From NCBI RefSeq assembly GCF_011745365.1, contig NW_024468912.1, positions 2,356,001-2,420,000 on the forward strand: DNA of 64,000 bases. Direction: 5' to 3'. Below, one piece after another: positions 48,901-60,700 of the stretch. The notes under the pieces are model-generated. The model had not been told where the DNA came from. It did not search any database and was given only the letters and a program-made list of their open reading frames with translations. A program made the translations under genes and the position numbers. Position 1 is the stretch's first letter; each line of letters begins with the position of its first letter. This DNA is from Cryphonectria parasitica EP155. Its lineage: Eukaryota; Ascomycota; Sordariomycetes; Diaporthales; Cryphonectriaceae.

Positions 48901-49596
48901 TATATCAATTAGAAACAGAATAACTGAATTGATTTATTATTTCTCGCACAGTTTGCTTATAATAGTGCAGATATAAATACAATAAAGAAATTGCTATTCT
49001 TTGTATTCTATAAATATAATCCAACAGCTTATTATGAAGCATTGCTGAGAGCAGATGTAGAAGCTGCAGATAAAAGAATTAAGAAGATTAAGGAAGTTTA
49101 GAAGAAACTCTAATTAGAATTATAATTCATTTAGGAATGAATAGCATATTATGCAAATTTTAAAAGGATTGAAAAACTAATTCTATAGAAGGGAGATAAA
49201 GCTTATTTACTTCGAAAAAATATTAAAATAATCAGATCTAGCAATAAATTCAATTACAAAAAGTTAGGATTATTCAAAATCTTATAACAAATCTTTCCAG
49301 TTAATTATAAGTTAGTATTATTTTATGAAATAAGAATATATCCGGTTTTCTATATCTTACTACTGGAACTAGCAGTATAGGAAATATTAATAAATAATAT
49401 AGCAGAAGTAGAAAATAATGAATTAGAGTATGAAGTAGAAAAAATCTTCAAATATAGAAGTATAGATAATACAAGAAAATATCTTATTAAATGAAAAAGC
49501 TATTCAGCAAATGAAAATTTATAGGAATTATAGGGAAATATTGAAAACACTCAGGAAAAGATAGCTGAATATTGGAAAAGGAAAGCTAGCATCTAA
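45961..49596 (+). pseudogene. pol of element G, with several catalytic Asp retained
   Basis: The protease site reads LDSNAQG, with the catalytic Asp GAT kept at 46075-46077. The RT box reads YLDN (47371-47382): the first Asp is kept, the second lost. RNase H about 47810-48200. In integrase the first catalytic Asp survives (SLDFITKL near 48551); the second is Asn (FNRDRKFN near 48755). Chromodomain about 49400-49560. The stop TAA (49594-49596) overlaps the antisense stop. Still dead through RIP stops. Confidence 0.9.
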
Positions 49597-50760
49597 AACA
49601 ATCGCTCTGCCTCAAACTGAGATCCAGAAGCTTTAGAGATCTCGCTCTCCAGGAAATCCAATCAATTCATTACTGCATTCCTTACATTTACAGAATTCCA
49701 GTCAAAACCTCTAGAAAAAGGATTCCCAGAAGCAACAACGGGCTTCGCAGAAACCATAGCCTGCATCTCAGCAGCTACACGCTCGCGCTCCTTCTTCTCC
49801 AAGCTCTTATTTATCAGCTTTATCCTCTTCTCCTAAAGAAAGCATTGCTGCTTCTTCAGCTGCAACAAACAAGCTAGCAATTCATTTATGCAGGCCTGAA
49901 ATTCCAACAACTGCTCCTTCTTCTCAAGCTTGCACTCATTGATATGAATTAACTCATTAGTAATTCGGAATACTAAGAAGAAAGATCTTAGTTAATAAAG
50001 AAAGATATTTAGAAGGAAATACTAATAGGAAGAAATAAGTATGCAATCTGCATTGCAGGAATAATCTTGCTTGATGTATTGCAAATAACTCTTTACTTTA
50101 TTCATCATCTTATATAATACTTCTTCTTCCAATATTATAACTCATTCAACATGCAGATCACCAGCTAGAACACTCGGAACAACTGTTCGGAAAAACAGGA
50201 AAGGATTCAATATTACAAGAACTAAGGCTTATATAATCAAGGATTAGAATTGCAGAAACCTAATCAATCAAACAATAAGATAATCACTCATGATTACTAG
50301 CGCTCAGTGATCAGTAGTAATTCAGAATAATCAGTGGTAATCTGGAACAACTACTAGCAAGCAAGAACTAAAGAATCAAGTATATAAAGATTTACATTTC
50401 TTACTATTAGATAGATTTCCTTCAGATAGTTCTTCAATTATCAATCTAAGTATTAGATTACTCTCTACTCTGATAGCTCCAAAGGCAGTGAATATTTGCA
50501 TTGCTTATTAAGACTTATACAGTTTCATATTCAAGAATTTAGCACTTTAATACTGCTCTTGTTAGCATAAACTCTCTTTGTATACTTTGGAATCTTCGGA
50601 TTGCTGCAGTGCTCATTATATCCAAGCACAAAGAATACAGCATTATCTTGTATTCATTGGATTTAATATGATTGAAATATTCTTAATAAGCAAAGCTCTT
50701 CTTAGAAAGGATAAAGAAAGAAGATTTATTAATACAAGAATTTAAGATTCTATTTAATAT
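49593..50760 (-). pseudogene. antisense Cys-rich ORF, variant 2 (G), split by a solo LTR
   Basis: The expected start is mutated (plus-strand tat at 50758-50760, i.e. ATA). N-terminus LNRILNSCINKSS is the F variant. The solo LTR and duplication at 50133-50625 interrupt the Cys region. The body reads ITNELIHINECKLEKKEQ, then LKKQQCFL and GFDWNSVNVRN, ending with TAG at 49593-49595. Several RIP stops. It shows that F and G share an ORF variant although their U3 cassettes differ. Confidence 0.65.
50133..50620 (+). repeat. solo LTR in G's antisense ORF, TSD tccaa
   Basis: 488 bp of the F subtype, flanked by tccaa (50128-50132 and 50621-50625). Starts TATTATAACTC, ends GCTCATTATA. Confidence 0.95.
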
Positions 50761-50851
50761 CTCGATTAGAAAGGCATAATCATATATACAGAAAACTTGC
50801 TGAATACTTACAAGAGATTGTTGAGAATAACAACTGATAGAAGAGAAATAA

Positions 50852-51340
50852 TATTATAATCCATTCAACATATAGATCACGAAAACAGATCATAAGCAAA
50901 TAAGAACTAGATATTATAATACAATATCAAACAATCTACAAGAATTACATAATCCAGAATTAGAATTACAAGCTAACCAATTAGAAGAGCTCATCTGTGC
51001 TTACCGAGCCTTAGTGAGCACCACTGAGCAGCAGTGAGCCCCAGTGAGCACTATTGAGCAGCAGTGAGCCTCAGTAAGCATCAGCAAGCCACACTGAAAA
51101 GCAGAATATATAACTACACGTTCATTACCATTAGATAGATTATCGTATATAGCTCTTCAGTTATTAATCTAAGTATTCAGTCTTCTATACTGAGTAGCTC
51201 CAAAAGCAGTGAATACTTGCATCGCTTATTAGAACTTGTACGATTCCGTATTCAAGAACTTGATACTTTGATATCGCTCTTGTTAGCATAAAACCTCTTG
51301 TGTACTTAGGAATCTTCGGATTACTGCAGTGCTCATTACA
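50852..51340 (+). repeat. 3' LTR of element G (489 bp)
   Basis: Starts TATTATAATCC and ends GCTCATTACA, then attat. Preceded by the mutated polypurine tract GAAGAGAAATAA. Its cassette repeats (GTGAGC, GAGCAGCAGTGAGC) are cleaner than those of the 5' LTR. Confidence 0.93.
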
Positions 51341-51345
51341 ATTAT

Positions 51346-51542
51346 GCTTACCTGAAATCTTGCAAATAAGCGTTTTCATCAAAAATACTACAAAAAACCA
51401 TTAAAAATATGCTTACAGGTATTTACAAATATTTATAGCTAAGCTGTTTTTTCCTTTTATTCTGTTGCTGATAAAAGCTTTAGCAGTTGAAATCAGCAAG
51501 TATATTCTGATCCTTGCAAGTACAGTTCAAGATATTCTTATG
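51346..51542. other. pre-insertion sequence, main island (about 200 bp)
   Basis: No match to any retroelement part in this window. It is moderately AT-rich and has no convincing open frame, tRNA or splice pattern. It is the largest piece of possible original chromosomal DNA here and continues at 51996-52072 after the solo LTR. Confidence 0.6.
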
Positions 51543-51547
51543 CAGAT

Positions 51548-51990
51548 TGTAATGAGCACTGCAGCAATCCGAAGATTCCTAAGTACACGAAGGGGTTTAT
51601 GCTAACAAGAGCGGTATCAAAGTATCAAGTCCTTGAATACGGAACCGTACAAGTCCTAATAAGCGATGCAAGTGTTCACTGCCTTTGGGGCTACTCAGTG
51701 TATGAAACTGAATACTTAGATTGACAACTGAAGAACTTTCTGAAGGAAATCTATCTAACAGTAGGAAATGTAAATCTTCATATACTTGGTTCTTCAGTCC
51801 GGATAGATAGGATCGATGTCGACTCCATCGATTCCCCCATCGACGGGATAGACGTCGACTGTATCTATCCGCTAATAACCCTAATTCTGGGTTATATAAT
51901 CGATGCTTTGTCAGGATGTTGAATCCTTGACATCTGGTCCCTGTTACTCGTGACCTGTTCTGTGACCTGCATGTTGGATGGGTCATAACA
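51548..51990 (-). repeat. solo LTR, TSD cagat, nearly RIP-free
   Basis: 443 bp, flanked by cagat (51543-51547 and 51991-51995). Its cassette is unlike the others: outer arms GGATAGATA (51801-51809) and TATCTATCC (51862-51870) enclose several ATCGATG and GTCGAC half sites. TATA-flanking arms are of the F type. The open frame running through it is fortuitous. Confidence 0.95.
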
Positions 51991-51995
51991 CAGAT

Positions 51996-52072
51996 GCTAC
52001 GAGTTACTCTGATTACAGCACGCTTGCCTGAGAAGCCTAAACTATCTTCTAGCCTTCATATCCATCTATTAT
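51996..52072. other. pre-insertion sequence between solo LTR and H
   Basis: Continuation of 51346-51542. Nothing recognisable. Its last bases (atatt, 52073-52077) would be the left target duplication of element H. Confidence 0.55.
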
Positions 52073-52077
52073 ATATT

Positions 52078-52527
52078 TATTATAACCCATCCAATATGCA
52101 GGTTACAAAACAGATCACGAGTAACAAGAACCAGATATCACGAACTCAACATTCTAACTAAGCATTAATTATATAGCTCAGAGTTAGAAATACAACAGAG
52201 ATGGATTACTGAATTATTAAATGATTCAGTAAGCTCAGATTATCTGAATCAGTAATAAGCTAAGATAAGCTATACTGAAGAGCTGAATATATAATTATAT
52301 ATTCATTATTATTAAATAGATTCAGTATATAGCTCTTCAGTTATTAATCTAAATATTAGTTTAAATATCAGATTACTCTCTTACTCTAATAGCTTTAAAA
52401 GCAGTAAATACTTATACAATTACTCAGTTATATTTCTGTATTCAAAGCTTATACTTAGTACTGCTCTTATTAGTATAAATCTCTTTATATACTTTGGAAT
52501 CTTCGGATTGCTGCAATGCTTATTACA
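52078..52527 (+). repeat. 5' LTR of element H (450 bp)
   Basis: Starts TATTATAACCCATCC and ends CTTATTACA. Cassette of the C/21757 subtype (GATTCAG...CTGAATC). TATA-flanking arms ACTGAAGAGCT and AGCTCTTCAGT are intact. Confidence 0.9.
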
Positions 52528-52572
52528 TTTTGATAATTCTTGTTCAAAAACAGTTTAGTATTATTCTCTTAA

Positions 52573-54690
52573 GCAATACGGAATATAATAGCTTCTTAAA
52601 GATTCTTTTCATTCTTATATGCTTCTACTTAGAAAGAATTAATTAATCAGATATACTAGCTTATTTAGCATATTCAGAATCTGTATAATTAATAGCAAGC
52701 TCAGAGCGCTATTATTACTAATTAGCAAGCTTAGCTAGCTTATTAAGCTTAATAAATGCAATTTATTTCTATAATTACTAATAATGCTAAAAAAGTATAT
52801 AAGATAAACAAGCTTGCTATATATAATAGCAGCTAAAAGATATTATATAAGTTTCTTACTTATTATAAAGTATACTTTTTGTATTATACAATTTAGTTTA
52901 CTAAGAAATCTAAGAAAGTTATTCTTGTAGAAACTTATTTTGAAAAAGATATTCTTATCTAGTATAAGCTTTTTCTATACAATTACTTAAAATATTAGAA
53001 TAATTCTAATATATATATTCAGAATATTAAGAATATATTTGATTTCTTTATAAGCTTTAAGAAAGCTTTAAAGAAGATTTTTAATAATTCTAATAAAGAA
53101 TATATTATAGCTTAGCAGCTTATAAATCTTAAGCAAACTAAGTTAGCTTTTGCTTATATAATTAGATTTAAGCAATTCTTAGCAAAATTTTTATAGAAAA
53201 ATAAAAATCTTATAAAATATTATTATAAGAAATTTAAGAATAATATTAAAAATAAAATCTTTAAGCAGAATTAGCTAGAAAACTTTGCAATATTCTCTAA
53301 TTAAGCAATCTGTATTAATAATTATTTATACAAATAATAAATAAAAAAGTTTAGAAAGAAAGAAAGCTAAACTTAGAGATTTTCAGCTAATATAAGCAAG
53401 AAACTCTAATATAAAAATAATAGTTAATAAAGCAATATAGCTTAAAGTAGTACTATATATGCTAATCTTATAAAACTTAATATAATTAATAAATAGTATA
53501 GTAAGAGAAATAATATTACTTACTATAACTGCAACAAATAGGAATATATAGCATATAATTGCTATTAATTCTGAAAGAATAAATAATAATTAGTTCAGAA
53601 AAAGTATTAAATAAATATTGCTTAGCAATAGAAATCTAATTAACTAAGCAAAAATATTTCTTTAAAGCAAGTATTGGATTCTATTAATTATAAAAATCTT
53701 AGCTAGATATTCTGCTATAATAATAACTGCTTAATATACTTCTTAAGTAAGAAAAGCTTAGAATAGTTCTTTTAGAAATTTAGATACTATAAGCAGATAG
53801 CAATAGAAAAGCGAGAATATATGCTTAGCTTAACTATAAGCAATAACAATTCGAACTGCTTTAATATTACTGAATAAAGCATTCAAATATTAAAAGAAGA
53901 ACTTAGTAATAATACTTTTTATTATTTCTTATTACTTATATTAAATACTATAATTAGAAATATGAATAAAGAATAATATTCTCTTAGCTATTAGTATAAA
54001 TATCTAAATAATACTGAAACTATCTCTCGAATAATAGAAGAATTAAGCTAGAATAAATAATCTAGCGATTTATTAGAATCTTATATAAATAGCAAACTCA
54101 ACAGCTTTACAAAAGTTCGGAAAGAAAAGTTTCTCTTCAGCATTGGATAGAACAAGAAAATAATATAAATTGAATATCTTGTTTATAGAATAAAGCTAGA
54201 AAAGCTTTTTATCTGCATTTCCTTACAAAACATTAAAGCATAACAAAATAAGAATTCTTAAATCAGCTTACTTTACAATCTATATTACAAACTAGCATAG
54301 ATCTCCTATATCTATTATAGCTGCAGAATGCATTTCTCGGAAAAAGTATAATATAAATAATTTCTTATTAGAAAATTAGAACAAATCTTTTAAGCTATTG
54401 AAAAATAAAAGCTCTGCTTCAGAAAAGTTCTTAATAAGCAGTATAATAATATATATATTAAGCTATTAGATAATTACTTTAAGCAATATATAAATAAGAA
54501 AATAGAATAATAGCAATATAGAATAATACTTTATATAATTCATATTAATAATAAAATTTGTAACTAGTATTAATAGAAAAAAGATTAGAAATAATAATAA
54601 TATAAGTAAAAGCAAGCTAAAAAGCTTGCTTAAGAAGCAGCAAAGCAAGCTTAGAAGAAGAATAAATAGCTCTTAATAATTTTAAAAAGC
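52573..54690 (+). pseudogene. gag of element H
   Basis: Opens after the family stop near 52570-52572. The zinc knuckle near 53515-53560 reads ITYYNCNKQEYIAYNC with Cys-to-Tyr changes. Extra segment and Lys/Ala/Gln tail (54600-54660) present. Very dense stops. Confidence 0.78.
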
Positions 54691-55804
54691 TAGAATTGCT
54701 TATAAAGGAACTATAGATAATCAGATTAAAATAATTTCTATATAAAGCTTTTAAGATAAATTATGCTTATATCAAGCTTAATATATATATTTAAGAATAT
54801 AAGTATAGCGCATTATTAAATAATAATACTCAGAGAAACTTTATATTCTTATATATTATTAATCAGATATAACTACAATAGAAATGAAAGAAGCAGCTAT
54901 ATACTCTCAGTACTGTAGAAGAATAATCTATTGCATATAATTAAAAAGTAATTAATAAAGAGATTAATTATTTATTTATTTTAATTCAAGAATATATAAT
55001 CAAGATTTCCTTTAATATTACAAATATAGCATAGCATAAGTTAATTATAAAGCTTTTATAGCTTAAGGAATATAATTCTTAAATCAATTAAACTATTAGC
55101 TAGATCTTATGAGAATAAGCTATATTCAGAGAAATAGTTGCAATCAACAGCGTAGAATGAAAATTAGTTATTGAAGAATACTTGGAAAAAGAAGCTTCAA
55201 ACAACTTCAAATATATTTTCAAATTAGCAGAGCTAGTAGTTCAAGAAGAAGAATCTAGTAATAAGCAAACTCAAATAATACTAAAGTGCTAATAGATTAG
55301 CAAAACAACAGAAGCAAGATTCTTAGCAGATTAGTTCGCTTTGAAGCAATAAGGAAAAGCTTTAGAATATGGATTATAGATTCATACAAGAAAAATCTTG
55401 AAACCAAGCTTTCAAGCAATCAATCCAGCTCGAAGCGAATGCTTAAAGCTCTTAAAAACATTATTAAAAATAACAGATAAAAAGAAGCATGCTTAATAAT
55501 ACCTACTATTTCTCCAGATAGCAGAAACAATATATAAATCAAAATCAATACTTGCAAGCATATTATGGAAATATTACAAATTTAGAAAATTATTTCAAGG
55601 AGAATTAAATATAGAATTACTAAAATACAGCTTATATAATCATGAAATCCTGCTATAAGAAGAAAAATAGCTCAAGTTCTTCCCTATCTACAGATTAGAT
55701 AAAGCATAACTAGAAGCACTTAAGAAGTATTTCAATAAGAATCTTAAGAAGAAATATATATAATTATTGCAATTATTAGCAGAATATCTCATTCTATTTA
55801 TACT
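54691..55804 (+). pseudogene. pol of element H, protease to RT start
   Basis: Protease near 54730-55270 (LNNNTQRNF in place of the DSGAQ block near 54815), linker, and RT up to the LPAEYLILFI-type block at 55780, where element I interrupts. Continues at 63408. Confidence 0.82.
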
Positions 55805-56342
55805 TGTAATGAGCACTGCAGCAATCCGAAGATTCCTAAGTATACGAAGAGGTTTATGCTAACAAGAGCAGTATCAAAGTGTCAAGTTCTTGAATACGGA
55901 ACCGTACAAGTCTTAATAAGCAATGCAAGTATTCACTGCCTTTGGGGCTACTCAGTGTATGAAACTGAATACTTAGATTGATAACTGAAGAGCTATGTGC
56001 TGAATCTATCTAATGGTAATGAATGTGTTCTTATATATCCAGCTCTTCAGTATAGCTCGTTGGGATTGCTGGTGAGTCTAGCGATTCAAGGTGTGAAGCT
56101 TGTTGGGATCGCTGGCGAGTTTAGCGATCCAAGGTGTGAAGCTCGTTAGGATCGCTGGTGAGTCTAGCAATCCAAGATATGAAGCTCGTTGGGATTGCTA
56201 GCAAGCTCAACGATTCTCCCTTCTTTACAATCCTAATCCTGAATTATATAATTAATGCTTTATTAGAATATTGAGTTCTTAATATCTGATCTCTATTACT
56301 TGTAATCTGTTTTGTAATCTGTATATTGAATAGATTATAATA
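55805..56342 (-). repeat. 3' LTR of element I (538 bp)
   Basis: Plus-strand ends TGTAATGAGCACTGC and GATTATAATA. Same architecture as the right LTR, with scattered transitions. Confidence 0.93.
56055..56216. repeat. 43-bp tandem repeat in I's 3' LTR
   Basis: Three full and one partial unit beginning GCTCGTTGGGATTGCTGG. Each unit contains the GGATCGCT...AGCGATCC dyad or a RIP-changed form of it. Confidence 0.85.
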
Positions 56343-56433
56343 TTATCTCCCTTCTATCAGTTGTTATTCTCAACAATCTTTTGTAAGTATTCTAGCAAGT
56401 CTTCGTATTCATAATCTTGCCTTCCTAATCAAG

Positions 56434-57060
56434 ATGCTAAACAGAATTAGTAAAGTTGCGAAACTGAAATTCTTGAATTCTCGCTCTAACAAAAAGAAGC
56501 AGAAAGATCTCTTTCTTCAGTTCATTCTTTTAAACGGTTTCGATATGCATCTCTGTTCTTATTGCAATAATCGAGGCCTGCAATCGTATATTGTTTCTTC
56601 TTACGATTCATTCCGTTGCTCGGAATGCATTTCTCAGAATTGCGCTAAGTGCAACGTTCTGAAGCTGATGAATGCTGCTAAATTCCTTCTTACTTCTATT
56701 CAGCATTAAAAGCTGAAGAATGAGATAGAAGAGTTAGAGTTGAAGTTGCTTAGATTGTATTAATAAAAGAAGATGTGGTATAAGAGAATATTTCAAGCTA
56801 TTTGTTGAAATCTTAAGAATCTTGAAGAGCTTGAGAAAGAGAAGGCTGAGGAGGCTGAGGCTGAGAGGGTGTGTATTGCTGCTGAAGTGCAGGCTGTGAT
56901 AGCTGAGAAATCTGCTGTTATAGCTGAAGATTCTTCTCTTAAGAGTTTTGACTGGAATTCTGTGGATTTGAGAGGTTCTGTAATAGATTAGTTGGGCTTT
57001 CTGAAGAGTAAGATTCTCAAGGCTTCTAAGTCTCGCTTCAGGGCGGAGCGGTTGTCTTAG
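56434..57060 (+). pseudogene. antisense Cys-rich/coiled-coil ORF, variant 1 (I)
   Basis: ATG at 56434, open for 91 residues (to 56709), then broken by a few TAA/TAG codons at former Gln positions; conserved TAG at 57058-57060. Cys at residues 41, 44, 62, 65, 70 and 73; the position that is Cys in A (residue 52) is Tyr. Basic N-terminus (NSRSNKKKQKD). Glu-rich coiled coil (LEELEKEKAEEAEAERV), then AAEVQAV, FDWNSVDL and ASKSRFRAERLS. Same variant as A, and A and I also share the U3 cassette. Confidence 0.72.
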
Positions 57061-60000
57061 GTACTGGTTTCCTTTCTTTTCCAATATTCGGCTACCTTTT
57101 CCTGAGCATTTTTAACGTTTTTCTGCGGTTCCCAAGAATTTTCGCTTGCTGAGTAATCTTTCTATTTGATAAGGTATTCCCTTGTATTATCTATGCTTCT
57201 ATGCTTGAGAATTTTTTCTATCTCATATTCTGATTCATTGTTTTCCACTTCTGCTATATTGTTTGTTAGTATTTCCTATGCTGCTGATTTTAGCAATGAA
57301 ATGTGAAAGACTGAATATATTCTTATCCCATAAGATAATGCTAACTTGTAATTAATTAAAGAAATCTATTACAAGATTTTGAATAATCCTAACTTCTTAT
57401 AATTAAGTTTGTTGCTAAGTCTAGTTATTTTAATATTTTTTCGAAGTAGGTAAGCCTTATCTTCCTTCTATAGAATTAGTTTCTCAATTCTTTTAGAGTT
57501 TGCATACTGCATTATTCGTTCTTGAACGAATTGTAATTCTGATCAGAGTTCCTTCTAAACTTTCTTAATCTTCTTAACCCTTTTATCCGCAGCTTCTGCA
57601 TCTGCTTCTAGCAGTGCTTCGTAATAAGCTATTAAGTTATATTTATAGAGTATGAAGAATGATGATTTCTTTGTTATGCTTGTATTTGCGCTATTATAAG
57701 CAAACTGTACGAAAGGCAATAGATTAATTCAGTTATTCTGTTCCTGATTGATATAGTATTATAGATACTATTTAATAACTTGATTCATTCTTTTTATCTG
57801 TTTATTTGTTTGTAAGTAAAATGCTATAGATATTTTGTAGTATATTCTGAGCTGTTTTATAAGCAAGGTTCAAAATTTTGAGTTGAACTTCCTGTTTCTG
57901 TTGGAGATTACTTCTTTCAGCATGCTATGATTAGCGATAATTGTTCTGAGAAACGTATATGCAAGTTCTTCTGCTATACTGCTTTTCTTATAGAAGAGAA
58001 AATAAGCATACTTGCTTAGTTTGCAAATTACTATTAGAATGCTATTATATTGCACTTTAATTAAGAGTTTTCGCAAAAAAGATAGCTTAATAATAAAGTT
58101 TAGACTAATGAATTGCTAAACAGTTATAAATACTAATAAGGAATACAGTAATTTATAAAGCTTATATCTTTCTATCTTATTCTTTTTGCAGCTATTGCAT
58201 TGTTATAGAATATTTTCAATTCTTTTCCTAAAGTCTAGTAGATTCTAATATCTTTTAATATATTCATAGATTACTCTAACTCTCTAATATCCGTATGCTA
58301 GTGCACTGTATACATCCTTGATATAATTATCTTGTTTATCCGGAATTATTGATTCTGAATCCCTTTCTGAGAGTTCAATTCTGAAAGCAGTATTCAGTTC
58401 TCTGTATGCATTAACAAGATTTCCCAACTCATCTTGAACGAAAATATTCTATATATTCGAGAAATCTGTATCTCAATAGTCTGATCTTCTGCTAAGAGCA
58501 TCTGCTTGTTCATTTTCTAAGCTTTTATAATGCATAATCTTGAAATCGAACTGTAAGAGGAATTCTGCTTATCTAATTTGTTGCTTATTCAAAACCTTGA
58601 TTGTTATAAATATAGTTAGATTCTTGTAATCCGAGTAAACTATAATCAGATGTTGTATGCTAATGAGATAGTATTGCTACTTCTCGAAAGCTTTTACTAT
58701 TGCTATGAGTTCCTAATCAGGGATTCTGTAGTTGATTTCCGAGCTATTCAACTTCTTTGAGAAGTTGCTTATAATTCTTAAGCATTCTTGATCATCTTGC
58801 TAATCAAGTTGTTCTCCAAGTGCATATCCTAATACATCGGTTTCAACTTCAAAGGGTTTATAGGGATCTGCTTTGCACAGAACTGGTTCTGAAGTAATGT
58901 GCTTGATAATCTTATTAAAAGCTTCTTATGCTTTGAAGATTCATTTGAAGAGTTGCTTCTTTTTGATGAGATTTGTAAGAGAATATGCAATTCGATTATA
59001 GTTCTTAATAAACTGTCTGTAGAAGTTGATATATTTGAGAAAAGACTTAATATCTCTGATATTTCTGAGAATTAGCTAATTTCTAATAGCTTCCATCTTA
59101 TCTTTCTATAGCTTAATGCATCCTAGCTCGATTGTAAATCCAAGATAGTTGACTTTTTGTATATAAAAGTGACTTTTTGCGGATTTCATAAGGAGCTTTG
59201 TATCCTAGAACATTTGCAATACTATTTCCACATATTTCTTGTATTCTTTCAATATTCGAAAGTAAATAAGAATATTATTAAAATAAGCAATAATGAACTG
59301 ATTCAGATGCTTGCATAGAATATAATTGATTATTTTCTAGAATAAAGCTGGAGCATTTGTTAGATCAAAGAGCATAACCAAATATTCGTAGTATCTATAG
59401 CATATTCTGAAAGCAGTTTTCCATTCTTCTTCTTTCTTTACTCTAATCAAATTATAAGCTCCTTTCAGATCTAGAACTGTAAACTATTATACTCCTTGCA
59501 GCCTATCTCATAATTCCTTGATAAGTAATAATGAATATCAGTTTTTGATTATAATGTTATTGAATTGCTTATAATCAATATATAGCTTGAGCTTGCTGTT
59601 TTTCTTAGGTACAAACAGAATGGGATATCCTGCTGGTAATTGCAATGATTGTATGTATCCTTTCTTAAGATTCTCGTTGAGATACTTCCTAAGTGCCTCT
59701 AGCCATGCTTTGTCTAGTCTGTAGATAGGGAAGAATTTGAGCTGTTTTCCTTCTTATAGCAGAATCTTGTAATTGTATGAGCTATATTCTGGCAATTCCG
59801 TATCCAATTCTTTCTGAAATAGTTTCTTGAACTTGTAATATTCTCAGAGTATGTTTGCAAATATTAATCCTGATTCTTGTGCTGTTTCTGCTACCTAGAG
59901 GAACAGTAAGTACCGTTGAGCATGCTTCTTTTCGTTCGTTGTTTTTGGTAACGTTTTTGAGAGCCTTGAGCGTTCGCTCCGAGCCGAACCGAGCGCTCGA

Positions 60001-60700
60001 GAGCTTGGTTTCGAGGTTTTTCCTGTATGGGTTCACAATTCATATTCTGAAGCTTTTCCTTATTGCTCCGGAGCGAACTAACTTGCTGAGAATCTCGCTT
60101 CCGTTGTTTTGCTAATCTGTTAGCGCCCTAGCACTGTTTGGGTTCGCCTGTTACTAGATTCTTCTCCTTGAACTGCCAGCCCTGCTGACTTGGAGATATA
60201 TATGAAATCGTATGAAGCTTCTTTTCCTGAGTATTCTTCAATCACTAGCTTCGATCCTGCACTGTTGATTATAACTATCTCTCTGGATACAGCTTGTTCT
60301 CATAAGAGCTAGCTAGTAGTCCAATCGATTCAAGGATTATGCTCTTTAAGCTATAAAAGTCCTATAATCAGCTCATACTATGCTATATTCATAATATCAA
60401 AAGAAGCTCTGATTATACATTCTTGGATTAAAATAAATAGATAATCAGTCTTCTTATCAATTACTCCTTGATTATATGCAACAGATTATTCTTTTATAGT
60501 ACTGAGAGTATATAGATACCTCTTTCATTTCCATTGTAGTTATACTTAATTAACAATGTATAGAAATATAAAGTTTCCCTGAGCGCTACTATTTAATAAT
60601 GTGCTATACTTGCATTCTTAAATATATATATCAAACTTGATATAAGCATAATCTGTTCTAGAAGCTTCATATAGAGACTGTTTCAGTCTGATCATCTGCA
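57057..60700 (-). pseudogene. pol of element I
   Basis: Minus strand: chromodomain about 57090-57290, integrase about 57380-58480 (the stretch 57870-58076 is open, with KSSIAEELAYTFLR and SNRNRKFNSKF), RNase H about 58500-59050, RT about 59080-59760 with Asn-Asn for DD near 59272-59284, PR about 60290-60690 with Asn for Asp near 60590. Fewer stops than C or H. The stop TAA (rc of 57057-57059) overlaps the antisense stop. Confidence 0.9.

Larger units (their letters stand above)
43325..51340 (+). mobile_element. Chromovirus copy G, full length with solo LTR inside, TSD attat
   Basis: Outer LTRs of 489 bp, flanked by attat (43320-43324 and 51341-51345). Without the nested solo LTR it is about 7.5 kb. 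It keeps more catalytic residues than other copies, though many stops remain. Confidence 0.95.

Noticed and set aside
56734..57084. 116-residue minus ORF opposite the antisense gene of I
   Set aside because: The conserved frame across copies is on the other strand; this one is not preserved in A, F or G.
59782..60115. Overlapping plus and minus ORFs near 59800-60100 (also 4131-4355, 24675-24896, 46632-46823)
   Set aside because: This is the Ser/Arg-rich PR-RT linker of pol. The minus frame in I is the -1 or +1 shadow of the linker; no independent gene is supported.
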